NCBI GenBank assembly: GCA_021845325.1
Contig: JAKBRR010000117.1
Location: 1 to 6,190 of the forward strand
Direction of reading: 5' to 3'
DNA length: 6,190 nt
Source: Thermoplasmata archaeon
GTDB taxonomy: Archaea > Thermoplasmatota > Thermoplasmata > Thermoplasmatales > Thermoplasmataceae
Part shown: piece after piece, positions 5,272-6,190 of the stretch
Layout of the letters: each line of letters begins with the position of its first letter
How positions within the stretch are numbered: position 1 is the stretch's first letter
Translations under genes and position numbers: made by a program
The notes under the pieces: generated by a model
Seen by the model: the letters and a program-made list of their open reading frames with translations, nothing else
What the model was told of the DNA's origin: nothing
Databases searched by the model: none

Positions 5272-5302
5272 GTATGCTTTGCAACTTATATGCTTTTTGC
5301 GA
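5272..5302. repeat. Imperfect tandem repeat over the pgk core promoter
   Basis: On the minus strand TTGCAAAGCATAC (5284-5272) and TCGCAAAAAGCATAT (5302-5288) are two related copies of GCAAA(AA)GCATA, with exact TATGCTTT cores (+ strand) 16 bp apart. The upstream copy runs into the pgk TATA box and occupies the TFB-recognition position. The downstream copy lies between the TATA box and the start. It is a candidate site for a repressor that would block TBP/TFB or RNA polymerase. Confidence 0.35.
5285..5292 (-). promoter_or_regulatory. TATA box of the pgk-pfdA-ftsY operon
   Basis: CATATAAG on the minus strand (5292-5285) is centred 25.5 bp before the pgk ATG at 5263, preceded by the purine-rich GCAAAAAG as a possible TFB-recognition element. 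The spacing implies a leaderless pgk mRNA. No comparable promoter is obvious before pfdA or ftsY, which are expected to be read from here. Confidence 0.6.
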
Positions 5303-5333
5303 TATGATTAACGTTTTTGAACAGAACAGGGAA

Positions 5334-5341
5334 TATATAAA
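5334..5341 (+). promoter_or_regulatory. TATA box of the nucleotidyltransferase gene
   Basis: TATATAAA is centred 31.5 bp before the ATG at 5369, predicting a start site near 5363 and a leader of only about 5 nt. AAGGT (5361-5365) is near the right place for ribosome binding, but most of it would lie at or before the transcript start. The pgk TATA box is about 49 bp away on the other strand, so the two promoters share a compact divergent region. Confidence 0.55.
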
Positions 5342-5368
5342 ATAATTAATACCATAGGGTAAGGTCAG

Positions 5369-6124
5369 ATGAAAGGTCTCATAACGGCTGCTGGAAAAGG
5401 CACAAGGTCCGGTCTGGATGGAAAATTCAGGAAGGAGATGCTGCCTATGTATGATATAAGAGAGGGAAAGACAGTTCTAAGACCAATTATTGACCTTATC
5501 ATAAACAGAATGATTGAAAACCGCATAGAAAAAATTGGCATTGTTCTAAATCCTGATGATTCAATTACAAAAACCTATCTTGCAAGGGAATTTCCTCAGG
5601 TAGAGCTGATGTTTCAGGAAGAACCTCTGGGTTACGGCCATGCAGTGAGCATTGCCAGAGATTTCATAGGAAAGGATAGTTTCATATTAAATGCTGGAGA
5701 TGGAGTGATTCTGAACAGGAAAATGTACTCGGAAATGATTACTGATGCCTCTGCAGGGAATGTCAATGTACTTGCAGGCTTTAAGACTGACCACCCGAAA
5801 TCGTATGGAAATGTTGAATTTTCTTCCATGGGAAAAGTAATTGGAGTCACTGAGAAGCCTGAGCACCCTAAGAGCGATGTGGCATTATGCGCAACATATG
5901 TCCTAGAATCTGAAATATTCAAATGTTTTGAAAAACTGTCAGTTTCAAATGAGCTTACCCCGGCAATTAATGAGCTCATTGCAATCAATAGAGAATTCAG
6001 GTTTCATCTTATTCCTGCGGAAGAATGGATCAGTGTTGGCGTTGCTGAAAAATATTCAGGAACGCTCCAGAGATCCCTTGATTTTTGTAAATACGGTTTA
6101 AAAAAACAGGGAGAAATCAAATAA
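5369..6124 (+). CDS. Sugar-1-phosphate nucleotidyltransferase-family protein (RmlA/GalU-like)
   Basis: A 251-residue cytosolic protein with the GT-A-like fold that transfers NMP from an NTP to a sugar 1-phosphate, releasing pyrophosphate and giving an activated sugar for glycan or exopolysaccharide synthesis. Visible motifs: the nucleotide-binding LITAAGKGTRSG (4-15), RKEMLPMYD (21-29) in the place of the usual PKxMLPV, QEEPLGYGHAV (83-93) matching the QxxPLGxAHAV signature, NAGDG (108-112, with D111 at the metal site and G where N/D is usual), and VTEKPEHPKSD (160-170) matching the sugar-phosphate-binding EKP motif. C-terminal WISVGVAEKY (220-229) replaces the usual WxDxGTxExY, so the second metal-binding Asp is missing. 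There is no left-handed beta-helix domain, so it is a single-domain enzyme. Substrate (UTP or dTTP, glucose or another sugar) cannot be read from sequence. The altered motifs leave open a specialised or non-catalytic role. Confidence 0.82.
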   Translation: MKGLITAAGKGTRSGLDGKFRKEMLPMYDIREGKTVLRPIIDLIINRMIENRIEKIGIVLNPDDSITKTYLAREFPQVELMFQEEPLGYGHAVSIARDFIGKDSFILNAGDGVILNRKMYSEMITDASAGNVNVLAGFKTDHPKSYGNVEFSSMGKVIGVTEKPEHPKSDVALCATYVLESEIFKCFEKLSVSNELTPAINELIAINREFRFHLIPAEEWISVGVAEKYSGTLQRSLDFCKYGLKKQGEIK

Positions 6125-6127
6125 AGT

Positions 6128-6141
6128 GGTTATTTTTATCC
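6128..6141 (+). terminator. T-rich tract after the nucleotidyltransferase gene
   Basis: GGTTATTTTTATCC begins 4 bp after the TAA stop and contains five consecutive T residues (6132-6136). This is consistent with a U-tract archaeal terminator without a stable hairpin. The support is positional and compositional only. Confidence 0.35.
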
Positions 6142-6160
6142 AAATGGAAATATCCAGTGC

Positions 6161-6168
6161 GTATAAAC
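6161..6168 (+). promoter_or_regulatory. Possible TATA box of a gene beyond the right edge
   Basis: GTATAAAC resembles an archaeal TATA box and predicts a start site near the window edge at about 6190. The ATG at 6185 is only about 20 bp from its centre, a little close for the leaderless spacing seen elsewhere in the window. No coding sequence can be judged in the remaining 22 bp. Confidence 0.25.
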
Positions 6169-6190
6169 ACATCAATTAAGTTTAATGTTC

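Noticed and set aside
5263..5284. Seven-residue N-terminal extension of PGK from TTG 5284
   Set aside because: The TTG directly abuts the predicted TATA box and would lie about 21 bp upstream of the expected transcript start.
5632..5988. 118-codon open frame on the - strand inside the nucleotidyltransferase gene
   Set aside because: The + strand frame carries conserved PLGYGHAV, GDG and EKP motifs over the same interval; the antisense frame matches nothing known to me.
6145..6178. Tiny open frame ATG to TAA after the nucleotidyltransferase gene
   Set aside because: Eleven codons or so, no ribosome site, and overlapped by a probable TATA element; no evidence that it is translated.
1..6190. 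Mobile elements, CRISPR arrays, tRNA or rRNA genes
   Set aside because: I found no transposase or integrase coding sequence, no regularly spaced repeats, no terminal inverted repeats framing a unit, and no cloverleaf-like sequence in the intergenic regions, which are all under about 175 bp.

Overview
The window looks like chromosomal DNA from an archaeon, most likely a euryarchaeon of the Thermoplasmatales type (Ferroplasma, Cuniculiplasma, Thermoplasma, Picrophilus and relatives); I cannot fix the genus. The reasons are archaeal-type proteins (prefoldin alpha, an archaeal FtsY, an archaeal-style phosphoglycerate kinase with LAHQSRPG and GGGHT motifs, and an archaeal XRE-family regulator), moderate-to-low GC content, frequent AGA/AGG and ATA codons, and promoters in which a TATA box lies about 26 bp before an ATG. 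That last pattern points to leaderless mRNAs.

Layout, left to right. Positions 1-127 are non-coding and hold a 7-bp inverted repeat followed by a T-run, then the promoter of a small HxlR/winged-helix regulator (128-514, +). Next is a LURP-one/tubby-C2-like protein (610-1203, +), which converges at 6 bp on a six-to-seven-helix membrane protein with two ExxEA motifs (1210-1860, -). A 173-bp divergent regulatory region (1861-2033) is rich in inverted repeats. It separates the membrane-protein gene from an XRE-family transcriptional regulator (2034-2708, +), whose 3' end overlaps that of ftsY by 15 bp. An apparent minus-strand operon follows, in transcription order pgk (5263-3998), pfdA (4020-3598) and ftsY (3593-2694), with overlapping or nearly abutting genes. 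Divergent from pgk across a compact 105-bp promoter region is a sugar-1-phosphate nucleotidyltransferase-like gene (5369-6124, +). The last 66 bp are non-coding and may carry the promoter of the next gene.

Functionally the right half is housekeeping. PGK serves central carbon metabolism, prefoldin handles nascent proteins, FtsY docks signal-recognition-particle complexes at the membrane, and the nucleotidyltransferase probably activates sugars for glycans or polysaccharides. The left half holds two regulators and two poorly characterised proteins. I see no mobile element, CRISPR array, tRNA or rRNA, and no clearly new multi-gene system. The points most worth a second look are the inverted-repeat cluster in front of the XRE regulator, the tandem repeat in the pgk core promoter, the altered catalytic motif of the nucleotidyltransferase, and the duplicated acidic motifs of the membrane protein.
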